Part shown: positions 27,044 to 35,199 of the stretch, one piece after another
Position numbering within the stretch: the stretch's first letter is position 1
Layout of the letters: each line of letters begins with the position of its first letter
Origin: CAXMST01 sp963700785
GTDB taxonomy: Bacteria; Actinomycetota; Thermoleophilia; Solirubrobacterales; 70-9
Assembly (NCBI GenBank): GCA_963700785.1
Contig: CAVOYZ010000021.1
Coordinates: 32,891 to 96,890 of the forward strand
Direction of reading: 5' to 3'
DNA length: 64,000 nucleotides
Translations under genes and position numbers: made by a program
Notes under the pieces: generated by a model
What the model was told of the DNA's origin: nothing
Databases searched by the model: none
The model's input: the letters and a program-made list of their open reading frames with translations, nothing else

Positions 27044-28729
27044 ATGCCTGAGCACGACGTACTCGTAATCGGAGCCGGACTCGCCGGCCAGCGCGCGGCC
27101 CTCGCCGCCGCCGAGGCAGGTGTCTCGGTCGGGTTGATCAGCAAGGTCCACCCGGTCCGCTCGCACTCGAACGCGGCCCAGGGCGGGATCAACGCCGCCC
27201 TCGATGAGGACGACAGCTGGGAGTCACACGCCTTCGACACGATCAAGGGGTCCGACTACCTCGGCGACCAGGATGCGATCGAGATCATGTGCCGGGAGGC
27301 GCCGAACGAGCTGCTCCACCTCGAGCACATCGGCGTCACCTTCCACCGCGCCGAGGACGGCACGCTCGGCACCCGCGCCTTCGGCGGCGCCTCGAAGGCG
27401 CGCACCTACTACGTCGCCGACATCACCGGCCAGGCGATCATGCACACGCTCTACGAGCAGCTGATGAAGTACGCGGACCTGATCGACCGCTACGAGGAGT
27501 GGTTCACCTCCGAGCTCGCGATCGACGACGAGGGCAACTGCGTCGGCGCGGTCACCCGCAACATCAAGGACGGCTCGATGGACCTGTTCAGGGCGAAGAG
27601 CGTGATCCTCGCCTCGGGCGGCAACGGCCAGGTCTGGCAGCCGACCACGAACGCGTTGATCTGCACCGGCGACGGCATCGCCCAGGCCTACCGGGTCGGC
27701 GCCAAGCTGATGGACATGGAGATGATCCAGTACCACCCCACGACCCTGGCGGGCAAGGGCTTTCTGATCACCGAGGGCGCCCGCGGGGAGGGCGCGCACC
27801 TGCTCAACGCCAAGGGCGAGCGGTTCATGGAGACCTACGCGCCGAACAAGATGGAGCTGGCCTCCCGCGACGTCGTCTCCCGAGCCGAGCAGACCGAGAT
27901 CGACGAGGGCCGGGGCTTCCCCGACGGCACCGTCGCGCTCGACATCACGGTCGTCCCGCGGAAGCGAATCCACGAGGCGCTGCGGGAGATCGTGCTCGTC
28001 GGCCGCGACTTCGCCGGCGTCGACATCACCCGCGAGCCGATTCACATCAAGCCCGGCAACCACTACACGATGGGCGGCGTCAAGACCGACATCTGGGGCC
28101 GCACCAACGTCCCGGGGCTGTACGCGGCGGGTGAGGTCGCCTGCGTCTCGGTCCACGGCGGCAACCGGCTCGGGGCCAACTCGTTGCTCGACACACTGAT
28201 CTTCGGCCGCCGCTCCGGCGAGGACGCCGCCGAGCGGGCCAAGGGCCGCAGGCACTCGAGGGTCAGCGAATCACTCCTGCGCGCCGAGCAGGGCCGGATC
28301 GACGAGATCATCGCTCGCGAGCGAAGCGGGCGGCGGGTCTCCGAGATCAAGGCCGAGCTCGGCGCGACGATGGACCGCCACGTCGCGGTGTTCCGCGACG
28401 AGGAGGGGATCCAGTCGGCGCTGGAGACGGTCGGCCGGCTCAAGGAGGAGGCTGCGGCGGCGGCGATCGACGACCGCGGCACGATCTTCAACCAGGACGT
28501 GCTCGGAGCGCTCGAGCTGCAGAACATGCTCGACAACGCGGAGTGCACCTGCCTGGCGGCGCTCGAGCGCAGGGAGAGTCGTGGCGCCCAGTACCGAACC
28601 GACTACCCCGAACGCAACGACGCGGAGTGGCTCAAGCACATCGACGTCTCCCGCAACGGCGCCGGACCGGAGCTGAGCGAGTCGCCGGTGACGATCACCC
28701 AGTGGCAACCGGAGGAGAGGACCTACTAG
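27044..28729 (+). CDS. Succinate dehydrogenase/fumarate reductase flavoprotein, second copy
   Basis: A 561-residue flavoprotein starting MPEHDVLVIGAGLAGQRAA. The FAD-linking His is in VRSHSNAAQGG (about residue 43), with active-site HPTTLAGKGFL and HYTMGGVKTD. It is shorter than, and only distantly similar to, the SdhA at 22.4 kb. The ATG at 27044 was preferred; an in-frame GTG at 27023 is possible. The following genes encode an SdhB with a 4Fe-type third cluster and a CCG-domain protein, as in type E succinate:quinone oxidoreductases. Confidence 0.94.
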   Translation: MPEHDVLVIGAGLAGQRAALAAAEAGVSVGLISKVHPVRSHSNAAQGGINAALDEDDSWESHAFDTIKGSDYLGDQDAIEIMCREAPNELLHLEHIGVTFHRAEDGTLGTRAFGGASKARTYYVADITGQAIMHTLYEQLMKYADLIDRYEEWFTSELAIDDEGNCVGAVTRNIKDGSMDLFRAKSVILASGGNGQVWQPTTNALICTGDGIAQAYRVGAKLMDMEMIQYHPTTLAGKGFLITEGARGEGAHLLNAKGERFMETYAPNKMELASRDVVSRAEQTEIDEGRGFPDGTVALDITVVPRKRIHEALREIVLVGRDFAGVDITREPIHIKPGNHYTMGGVKTDIWGRTNVPGLYAAGEVACVSVHGGNRLGANSLLDTLIFGRRSGEDAAERAKGRRHSRVSESLLRAEQGRIDEIIARERSGRRVSEIKAELGATMDRHVAVFRDEEGIQSALETVGRLKEEAAAAAIDDRGTIFNQDVLGALELQNMLDNAECTCLAALERRESRGAQYRTDYPERNDAEWLKHIDVSRNGAGPELSESPVTITQWQPEERTY

Positions 28730-28731
28730 GA

Positions 28732-29922
28732 ATGGCCGAGTACACGCTCAAGGTCCGCCGATTCCAGCCCGAGCCCGAGGACGGCGTCGCCGAGGGCCCC
28801 TACTGGGAGGAGTTCGAGGTCGAGCTCGAAGAAACCCTCTCGGTGCTCGACGGGATCCTGCAGGCGAAGAACGGCCAGGACGGCACCCTCGCGGTCCGCT
28901 GCTCCTGCCGGGCGGCGATCTGCGGATCCTGCGGGATCAAGGTCAACGGTCAGTCGGCCCTCGCCTGCAAGACCCAGCTCGGCGAGGCGGCCGCCGAGGC
29001 CGAGCGCACCGCCGCGGGCAACGGGACCAACGGCAGCGGCAAGCCGGTGATCACGGTCGAGCCGATGGCGAACATGCCGGTGATCAAGGACCTGGTCACC
29101 GACATGGAGTCGACCCACTGGGAGAAGTTCCGCCGGGTCTCACCCTGGCTGATGCCGACGGGCCCCGAGCCGGAGCGCGAGCACATCGTGCCGGCCGAGG
29201 CGATGGTCGACGTCACCCAGTCGGTCGCCTGCATCCAGTGCGGTTCATGCGTCTCCGCCTGCCTGTCGATGGAGGCCGATCCCGACTTCATCGGGCCCGC
29301 GGCGCTGGCCAAGGCCTACAGGTTCATCGGCGACCCGCGCGACGGTCAGCACGAGGAGCGCCTCTACGACCTCGCCAACGACCCGCACGGGATCTACGAC
29401 TGCACGCACTGCTTCAGCTGCATCGATGCCTGCCCGAAGGGCGTCGCGCCGATGAACCAGATCATGCGCCTGCGCCGGATCGCCGGACACGACTTCGAGA
29501 TCGAGGACGTCAACCACGGCCGCAGCCACGAGCTCGCGTTCACGAACAACATCGAGAAGAAGGGCACCCTGGACGAGTCGCTGCTGCTGCAGGAGTCCTA
29601 CGCGCCGGGAGTCAAGGGCAAGCTGCTGCCGAGCAGGTCCGCGATCAAGGGCCTGTTCCAGTCGATCCCGACCGCGATCCGCGGCATTCGCACCGGCAAG
29701 ATGCGCTCGCTCCCGAAGCTGATTCCAGGCGTCCATCACAAGCTGCCCGGCGATGCGCAGGAGCACGTCGAGCGGATCTACGCCCGGGCCGAGGAGAGCC
29801 GCGAGCAGCTCAACCTCTACATCATCGGCGAGGGCGGAGAAGAGGACGGCGCGCCGGGCGCCGAGGATGTCCCGGCGGCAGCGATCGCCCCCGAGCCCGA
29901 CGAGCCGAAGGAGCTGTCATGA
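28732..29922 (+). CDS. Succinate dehydrogenase/fumarate reductase iron-sulfur subunit, second copy
   Basis: A 396-residue subunit, clearly longer than standard SdhB. [2Fe-2S] ligands are in CSCRAAICGSC, [4Fe-4S] in CIQCGSCVSAC, and the third motif CTHCFSCIDACP has a complete C-x2-C-x2-C set, so this centre is probably [4Fe-4S] instead of [3Fe-4S], a mark of type E enzymes. About 150 residues beyond the cluster domain are unusual and of unknown role. The start is two bases after the sdhA stop; the stop overlaps the next ATG. Confidence 0.93.
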   Translation: MAEYTLKVRRFQPEPEDGVAEGPYWEEFEVELEETLSVLDGILQAKNGQDGTLAVRCSCRAAICGSCGIKVNGQSALACKTQLGEAAAEAERTAAGNGTNGSGKPVITVEPMANMPVIKDLVTDMESTHWEKFRRVSPWLMPTGPEPEREHIVPAEAMVDVTQSVACIQCGSCVSACLSMEADPDFIGPAALAKAYRFIGDPRDGQHEERLYDLANDPHGIYDCTHCFSCIDACPKGVAPMNQIMRLRRIAGHDFEIEDVNHGRSHELAFTNNIEKKGTLDESLLLQESYAPGVKGKLLPSRSAIKGLFQSIPTAIRGIRTGKMRSLPKLIPGVHHKLPGDAQEHVERIYARAEESREQLNLYIIGEGGEEDGAPGAEDVPAAAIAPEPDEPKELS

Positions 29923-30825
29923 GCGAGAAGATCAAGGTTGCCTACTGGCCCGGCTGCGTCTCGCGCGGCTTCACCCCCGAGCTGCACGGCTCGATGGAGC
30001 TGACCGCGGAGGCGCTGGGGATCGAGATGGTGACGCTCGACCGGGCCAACTGCTCCGGGGCCGGGGTGATCGCCGAGCACAACCAGGAGCTCGCCGACTC
30101 GCTCAACGCCCGCACCTTCGCTCTCGCCCAGCAGACCGACCTGCCGATGATGAACATCTGCTCGACCTGCCAGGGCGCCCAGAGCGAGTGTCAGGAGCGG
30201 CTCGATGCGGACTCCGCCTACCGCGACCACATCAACGAGACCCTGAAGCCGGAGGGCATCGAGTACGTCAAGGCAAAGGACGGCTGGACCAACAAGAACT
30301 TCCTCTGGCTGCTGGTCGAGGACTACGGTCTCGACCGGCTCGCCGCCCAGGTCAAGCGGCCGCTCGACGGCCTCCGGGTCGGCCCCTTCTACGGCTGCTA
30401 CGTGCTGCGCCCGAAGAGCCGGCTCGGCTACGACGAGTATCCCGATCGAGACCTCTACCTCGAGCAGGTGATCCGCAGCGCTCGGCGGTCAGGTCGTCGA
30501 CTACGACGGCGCCCGCCGTTGCTGCGGCTTCCCGGTGATCACGATGAATCGGGAGACCTCGCTGCGGCAGGCGGGGACCCACGTCGGCGACGCGATCGAC
30601 GCCGGCGCCGACTGCCTCGTCACCCCCTGCCCCCTCTGCCACCTGAACCTCGACATGCAGCAGCCCGAGGCCGCGAAGGTCGTCGGCCGCGAGCTCGACC
30701 TGGCGGTGCTGCACCTGCCGCAGCTCGTCGGCCTCGCGCTCGGCTTCGAGCCGAAGCAGCTGGGGATGCCGAAGCACATCGCCTCGACCGTGACCGTCGA
30801 GGACCGGGTCGCGGCGCTCGCCTGA
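29919..30825 (+). CDS. CCG-domain (HdrB-like) subunit of type E complex II (frameshifted)
   Basis: About 301 residues after correction. It starts MSEKIKVAYWPGCVSRG at 29919 (ATGA overlap). The first half has CSTCQGAQSEC; the second has GCYV, then ARRCCGFPV and CPLCHLNLD, a cysteine-rich CCG module as in heterodisulfide reductase HdrB and archaeal SdhE. One extra base near 30476-30478 breaks the frame (VIR to ALGGQVVDYDG). In type E complexes this subunit replaces heme anchors in quinone reaction and membrane attachment; that role is inferred here. Confidence 0.87.
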
Positions 30826-30894
30826 GGCGCGGCGTCGCGCACGGCCCGAGCTCGGCTGACGCCCGATGATTCGACCCCGGCGGCGGAACCCGTG

Positions 30895-32067
30895 ATGAGC
30901 CTGCCATTGGCCGCGGAGAGCCCGGTCGCGGGCGTTGTCGCCGACCTGGCGATCATCCTGCTCGCCGCGAAGCTGGGCGACGAGCTGTTCAAGCGGATCG
31001 GCCAGCCGGCGCTGATCGGCGAGATCCTCGCCGGGCTGCTGATCGGCCCCTCGGTGCTCGGGATCGTCGAGCCGGGCGAGACGATCGAGGTGTTCGCCGA
31101 GCTCGGCGTCGTCTTCCTGCTCTTCTGGGTCGGGCTGGAGACGCGGCTCTCGGACATGCGCGAGGTCGGATCGACGGCCGGCGTCGTCGGCGTCGCCGGG
31201 GTGGTCGTGCCGTTCGCGGCCGGGACCGCGGCGGGCCTGATCTTCGGCGAGAGCACCGCGACCAGCGTCTTCATCGGCTCGGCGCTGGCGGCGACCAGCG
31301 TCGGCATCACCTCGGCCGTCTTCGCCGACCTCGGGATCCTCGCGACGCGGGCGGCGCGCACGGTGCTCGGCGCGGCGGTGATCGATGACATCCTCGCCCT
31401 GTTGCTGGTCGCGGTCGCGGTCGGAATCGCCGCCGACGGCGGCGTCGACGTCACCTCGATCCTCGTCTCGGCCGGACTGGCGGTCGGCTTCATCGCGGTC
31501 TTCGCGCTCGGTGGCACCGCGGTGATGCGGCGCATGCCACAGCTCCTGCACGCCCCCCGGTTCGCGGAGTCGCCGCTGCTTCCGGCGGTGATTCTCTGCC
31601 TCGGGATCGCGGCGATCGCCGCGAAGATCGGCCTCGCAGCCGTGATCGGCGCCTTCCTCGCGGGGATGATCGTCGCCGAGACCAAGGAGCAACACCCGAT
31701 CGAGGACGAGGTCGCGCCCCTGTACGCGTTCTTCCCGCCGTTCTTCTTCGCCTCGATCGGCCTCGAGCTCGACCTCGACGTCCTGCTCGAGCTCGGCACC
31801 CTGCTGCTGGTCGCCGGGCTCTCGGCGCTCGCGATCGCCAGCAAGCTGGCCGGTGCCTGGCCGGGTGCCCGGCGCCTGGGCAGCCGGGAGGGCCGGATCG
31901 TCGCGATCGGCATGGTGCCGCGCGGCGAGGTCGGGATCATCGTCGCCGGAATCGGGGCTGCCAGCGGCGTCGTCGAGACCGAGCTGTTCGCGGCGATCAT
32001 CGGGATGTCGATCGTCACAACGCTGGTCGTGCCGCCCTTCCTACGCCGGCTGGCGGCGCCGGACTAG
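30895..32067 (+). CDS. CPA2-type cation:proton antiporter
   Basis: A 390-residue membrane protein with about 12 helices. Typical Kef/Nap motifs include LGDELFKRIGQPALIGEILAG without the final G, LLIGPSVLG, and the acidic pair in AAVIDDILALL. It exchanges Na+ or K+ for H+. No TrkA-N or C-terminal regulatory domain is attached. A GTG three bases upstream is an alternative start. The next gene, also an ion transporter, starts 36 bp later. Confidence 0.9.
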   Translation: MSLPLAAESPVAGVVADLAIILLAAKLGDELFKRIGQPALIGEILAGLLIGPSVLGIVEPGETIEVFAELGVVFLLFWVGLETRLSDMREVGSTAGVVGVAGVVVPFAAGTAAGLIFGESTATSVFIGSALAATSVGITSAVFADLGILATRAARTVLGAAVIDDILALLLVAVAVGIAADGGVDVTSILVSAGLAVGFIAVFALGGTAVMRRMPQLLHAPRFAESPLLPAVILCLGIAAIAAKIGLAAVIGAFLAGMIVAETKEQHPIEDEVAPLYAFFPPFFFASIGLELDLDVLLELGTLLLVAGLSALAIASKLAGAWPGARRLGSREGRIVAIGMVPRGEVGIIVAGIGAASGVVETELFAAIIGMSIVTTLVVPPFLRRLAAPD

Positions 32068-32103
32068 ACTCATGGCCGTCGGCCGGGCCCCGCCCGGCCG
32101 CGC

Positions 32104-33369
32104 GTGTCCATGGCCGTCGCAGTAATCACATTCATCGTCGCGCTCGCCGTGATCGCGAGCGAGCGGGTCAACCGAACCAAGGTCGCTCTGATCGGAGCAG
32201 CGATCGTCGTCCTCTTCGTCGGCGGCGAGTACGACCAGGAGCTGGCGGTCGAGGCGATCGACTTCAACACGATCGGCCTGCTCGCCGGGATGATGATCCT
32301 CGTCTTCCTGACCCAGGAGACCGGCGTCTACGACTGGATCGCGATCAAGGCCGGGCAGTTCTCGAAGGGCAGGCCGTTCTGGGTCGTGATCTCGCTGGCG
32401 GCCACCACCGCCCTGCTCTCCGCCTTCCTCGACAACCTGACCACGATCCTGCTGATGGTGCCGATCACCTTCCTGCTCGCCGACGCGCTCGACGTCGATC
32501 CGATCCCGCTGATCGTGATCGAGGTGATGGCCGCCAACATCGGGGGCACGGCGACGCTGATCGGCGATCCGCCGAACATCATCATCGCCGGTGCCACGGG
32601 CCTCAGCTTCAACGAGTTCCTCACCAACCTGGCCCCGGTTGCGATCGTCACCTTCTTCGTCGTGATCGGTCTCCTCTACGCGGTCTTCAGGCGGAAGCTC
32701 CAGGTCCCCGAGAAGAACCGCGAATACATCATGGAGATGGACGCCGGCTCCTCGATCCGTGATGCCGCCGAGCTGAAGCGCACCGGCCCGGTCCTGATCG
32801 CGACGATCCTCCTCTTCTTCGCCCACCAGACCCTGCACATCGAGCCGGCCACGGTGGCCTTGACCGGTGCCTCGGTGGCGCTGCTCGTCACCCGACAGAA
32901 CCTCGAGGAGACGCTCTCGGGGATCGAGTGGTCGACGCTGTTCTTCTTTCTCGCCCTGTTCGTGATGGTCGGCGCCCTCGAGGACACCGGCGCGATCGCC
33001 GAGGTGGCGAACGCGATCAAGGACATCACCCAGGGCGACCGCAGCGCCGAACTGCTCGGCATCCTCTGGATCTCGGGGATCGGCTCCGGCATCGTCGACA
33101 ACATCCCCTTCACCACGGCGATGATCCCGGTTGTCGACTCGATCAACGAGGACGGAGACCCGGCCTACTGGTGGGCGCTGGCGCTCGGTGCCGACTTCGG
33201 CGGCAACATGACGATCATCGCGGCCGCGGCGAACGTCGCCGCCTCGGGCCTGGCCGAGCGCGCGGGCAAGCCGATCGGCTTCCTCTCCTTCCTCAAGGTG
33301 GGCTTCCCGGTGACGATCCTCTCGCTGCTGATCGCCAATGCCTATGTGACACTGAGGTACATCGCATGA
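32104..33369 (+). CDS. ArsB/NhaD-superfamily ion transporter
   Basis: About 421 residues with 10-12 helices. Hallmarks of the ion transporter superfamily are present: the paired LSAFLDNLTTILLMVP and GIVDNIPFTTAM motifs, and GGTATLIGDPPNI. Relatives move Na+/H+, arsenite or dicarboxylates. The substrate is not certain, but the neighbouring antiporter favours ion homeostasis. The start is GTG at 32104 or ATG at 32110. Confidence 0.88.
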   Translation: MSMAVAVITFIVALAVIASERVNRTKVALIGAAIVVLFVGGEYDQELAVEAIDFNTIGLLAGMMILVFLTQETGVYDWIAIKAGQFSKGRPFWVVISLAATTALLSAFLDNLTTILLMVPITFLLADALDVDPIPLIVIEVMAANIGGTATLIGDPPNIIIAGATGLSFNEFLTNLAPVAIVTFFVVIGLLYAVFRRKLQVPEKNREYIMEMDAGSSIRDAAELKRTGPVLIATILLFFAHQTLHIEPATVALTGASVALLVTRQNLEETLSGIEWSTLFFFLALFVMVGALEDTGAIAEVANAIKDITQGDRSAELLGILWISGIGSGIVDNIPFTTAMIPVVDSINEDGDPAYWWALALGADFGGNMTIIAAAANVAASGLAERAGKPIGFLSFLKVGFPVTILSLLIANAYVTLRYIA

Positions 33370-33388
33370 GATCCAGGGAGGTGAGAGG

Positions 33389-33865
33389 GTGCCCGACTCG
33401 TTCCTGAGGCAGGCAATGGAGGAGATCGAACCGCTGCGGGCGGACGAGCTGGTCGGCTCGGCGACCCGCAAGGTGATCGAGTCGGGGCTGCCGGGGCTGC
33501 CCGCCGTCGAGGAGGACGGCCGCTTCGCCGGGATCTTCGGCGAGCGCGAGTTCCTCGCCGCGCTGTTCCCCGGCTACGTCGGCACGCTGCACTCGGCGGC
33601 GGTGATCTCGCGCACGATCGACGAGGTGATCGAGCGGCGCATGGGCTGCGCCGAGGAACCGATCCGCGCGTATCTGACCACCGACCAGGTCGTGGTCGCG
33701 GATCAGTACTCCGACACCCAGCTCGCGGAGCTCTTCCTCCATCACCGGGTGCTGGTGATCCCGGTTGCGACGGAGGGGCGGATCCACGCCGTCGTTACCC
33801 GCAGCGGCTTCTTCCAGGCCCTGGCCTCACGCGTAATCGACTCGATCGAGGACTACGGAGACTGA
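33389..33865 (+). CDS. CBS-domain protein
   Basis: A 158-residue stand-alone pair of CBS domains (LVGSATRKVIESGLPGLPAV; FLHHRVLVIPVATEGRIHAV). Such proteins bind adenine nucleotides and tune a partner. The GTG start has a GGGAGGTGAGAGG leader with Shine-Dalgarno character. It follows the ion transporter by 19 bp, so it may regulate that transporter (inference). Its 3' end overlaps the converging amine oxidase gene by 13 bp. Confidence 0.85.
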   Translation: MPDSFLRQAMEEIEPLRADELVGSATRKVIESGLPGLPAVEEDGRFAGIFGEREFLAALFPGYVGTLHSAAVISRTIDEVIERRMGCAEEPIRAYLTTDQVVVADQYSDTQLAELFLHHRVLVIPVATEGRIHAVVTRSGFFQALASRVIDSIEDYGD

Positions 33866-35199
33866 GCGATCTCGGTCGCGACCCGCTCGCCGGAGCGGAC
33901 CGCGCCGTCCATGTATCCGTTCCAGACCGGGCTGGTCTCGGCGCCGGCCCAGTGGACCCGGCCCTCCGGCTCGCGCAGCAGCGATCCGTAGTGGGTCCAG
34001 GTGCCGGGCCCGAGATGAGCGCCGTAGCCGCCGCGGATCCACTCCTCCTCCGCCCAGTCCTGCTCGACGTACTCGAGCGGCTCGCGCGCAGCCGGACCGA
34101 AGTAGCCGGCGAACCCATCGAGCACCAGCGCCTCGCGCGCCCCGGCGTCGAGCGCCGCCGCGCGACGACCGTGGGCACCCTCGAGAAAGCCCATCAGCAC
34201 CCCCGAGGCGCCATCCGGGGGCGAGTTGTCGAAGGTGACCGCGAGCGGATGGGTCGCGCTGCCGGCCTGTCCGCTGAGCCCGGAATCCCGCCAGAACGGC
34301 CGCTCGTAGCGGGCGCTGCACTTGATCACGTAGCCGGGTGGCATCTTCGCGTGGAGGTGGGCGCGCCGGCCGCTGAGCGGCGGGTCGAAGGAGATTCGGC
34401 CGATCACCGCCGGCGCGATCGCGACCACCGCGCGCCCGGCGCTGATCCCGCCCCACTCGCCGGCGAGACTGACCCCGTCGCTTCCCTGGGAGATCGAGAG
34501 CACCGGGCAGCCGAGCCGGACCGCATCGCCGAGCCGCTCCGCAAGCCGGATCGAGATCTCCTGTGAGCCGCCGACGAAGCGCGACTCCTGCGCCCCGCCA
34601 CCGGTCCGCGTGAGCAGGTCGAGGCTGCCGCCAGAGCGCAGGTAGAAGAGGAAGTGCAGCATCGAGATGTCCTCGGGCTCGGCCGAGAAGACGGCCTCGA
34701 CGACGACTCGCATGAAGGCGCGGCCGAGCGCGGTCCGGACGTTGCGGCGGATCCAGGAGGCGACCGTCTCGGAGTCGAGCCGCTCCGCCCGGGGGGCCGA
34801 CCACGGAGCCTCGAGCGGGATCGAGCCGGCGAGCCGATCGATCCGCCACTGGGCGAGGCCGAGCTCGGCGACGACGTGCGCCGGCAGCCCGAAGCGCTCA
34901 CCCCGGTAGCGGACCAGCTCGCCGTCGCGCTGCAGGAGGTTGTCGCCCTCGTCCCAGGTCGGGTAGTGCTCGACCCCGAGCTCGGCCGCCAGCGCGTAGA
35001 GCCGGTCCTGGGTCGGGCCGACCCACTGGCCGCCGATCTCGACGATCGTGCCGTCGGCGAAGCTGTGGTTGAGCGTCCGCCCTCCGACCCTGTCCTGGGC
35101 CTCGAGCACGGCGACGCTGCGCCCCGCTGCCGACAGCGCCTTGGCGGCGCTGAGGCCGGCGAGGCCGGCGCCGACGATCGCCACATCGACGTCGCTCAT
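33853..35199 (-). CDS. Flavin monoamine oxidase family protein
   Basis: A 448-residue flavoenzyme. N-terminal dinucleotide fold VAIVGAGLAGLSAAKALS, the GGRTLN motif and IGGQWVGPTQDRLY are typical of MAO/putrescine oxidase-like enzymes; the C-terminal FAD segment is VHWAGAETSPVWNGYMDGAV. It lacks the CYS covalent-FAD motif of mammalian MAO (TS here), so FAD is probably non-covalent. The amine substrate is unknown. ATG overlaps the stop of the upstream membrane protein gene. Confidence 0.9.
   Translation of the reverse strand: MSDVDVAIVGAGLAGLSAAKALSAAGRSVAVLEAQDRVGGRTLNHSFADGTIVEIGGQWVGPTQDRLYALAAELGVEHYPTWDEGDNLLQRDGELVRYRGERFGLPAHVVAELGLAQWRIDRLAGSIPLEAPWSAPRAERLDSETVASWIRRNVRTALGRAFMRVVVEAVFSAEPEDISMLHFLFYLRSGGSLDLLTRTGGGAQESRFVGGSQEISIRLAERLGDAVRLGCPVLSISQGSDGVSLAGEWGGISAGRAVVAIAPAVIGRISFDPPLSGRRAHLHAKMPPGYVIKCSARYERPFWRDSGLSGQAGSATHPLAVTFDNSPPDGASGVLMGFLEGAHGRRAAALDAGAREALVLDGFAGYFGPAAREPLEYVEQDWAEEEWIRGGYGAHLGPGTWTHYGSLLREPEGRVHWAGAETSPVWNGYMDGAVRSGERVATEIAQSP

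Noticed and set aside
30470..30480. Programmed frameshifting in the CCG-domain subunit
   Set aside because: No slippery heptamer or downstream structure is evident, and similar one-base shifts occur in five other genes, so an assembly indel is likelier.
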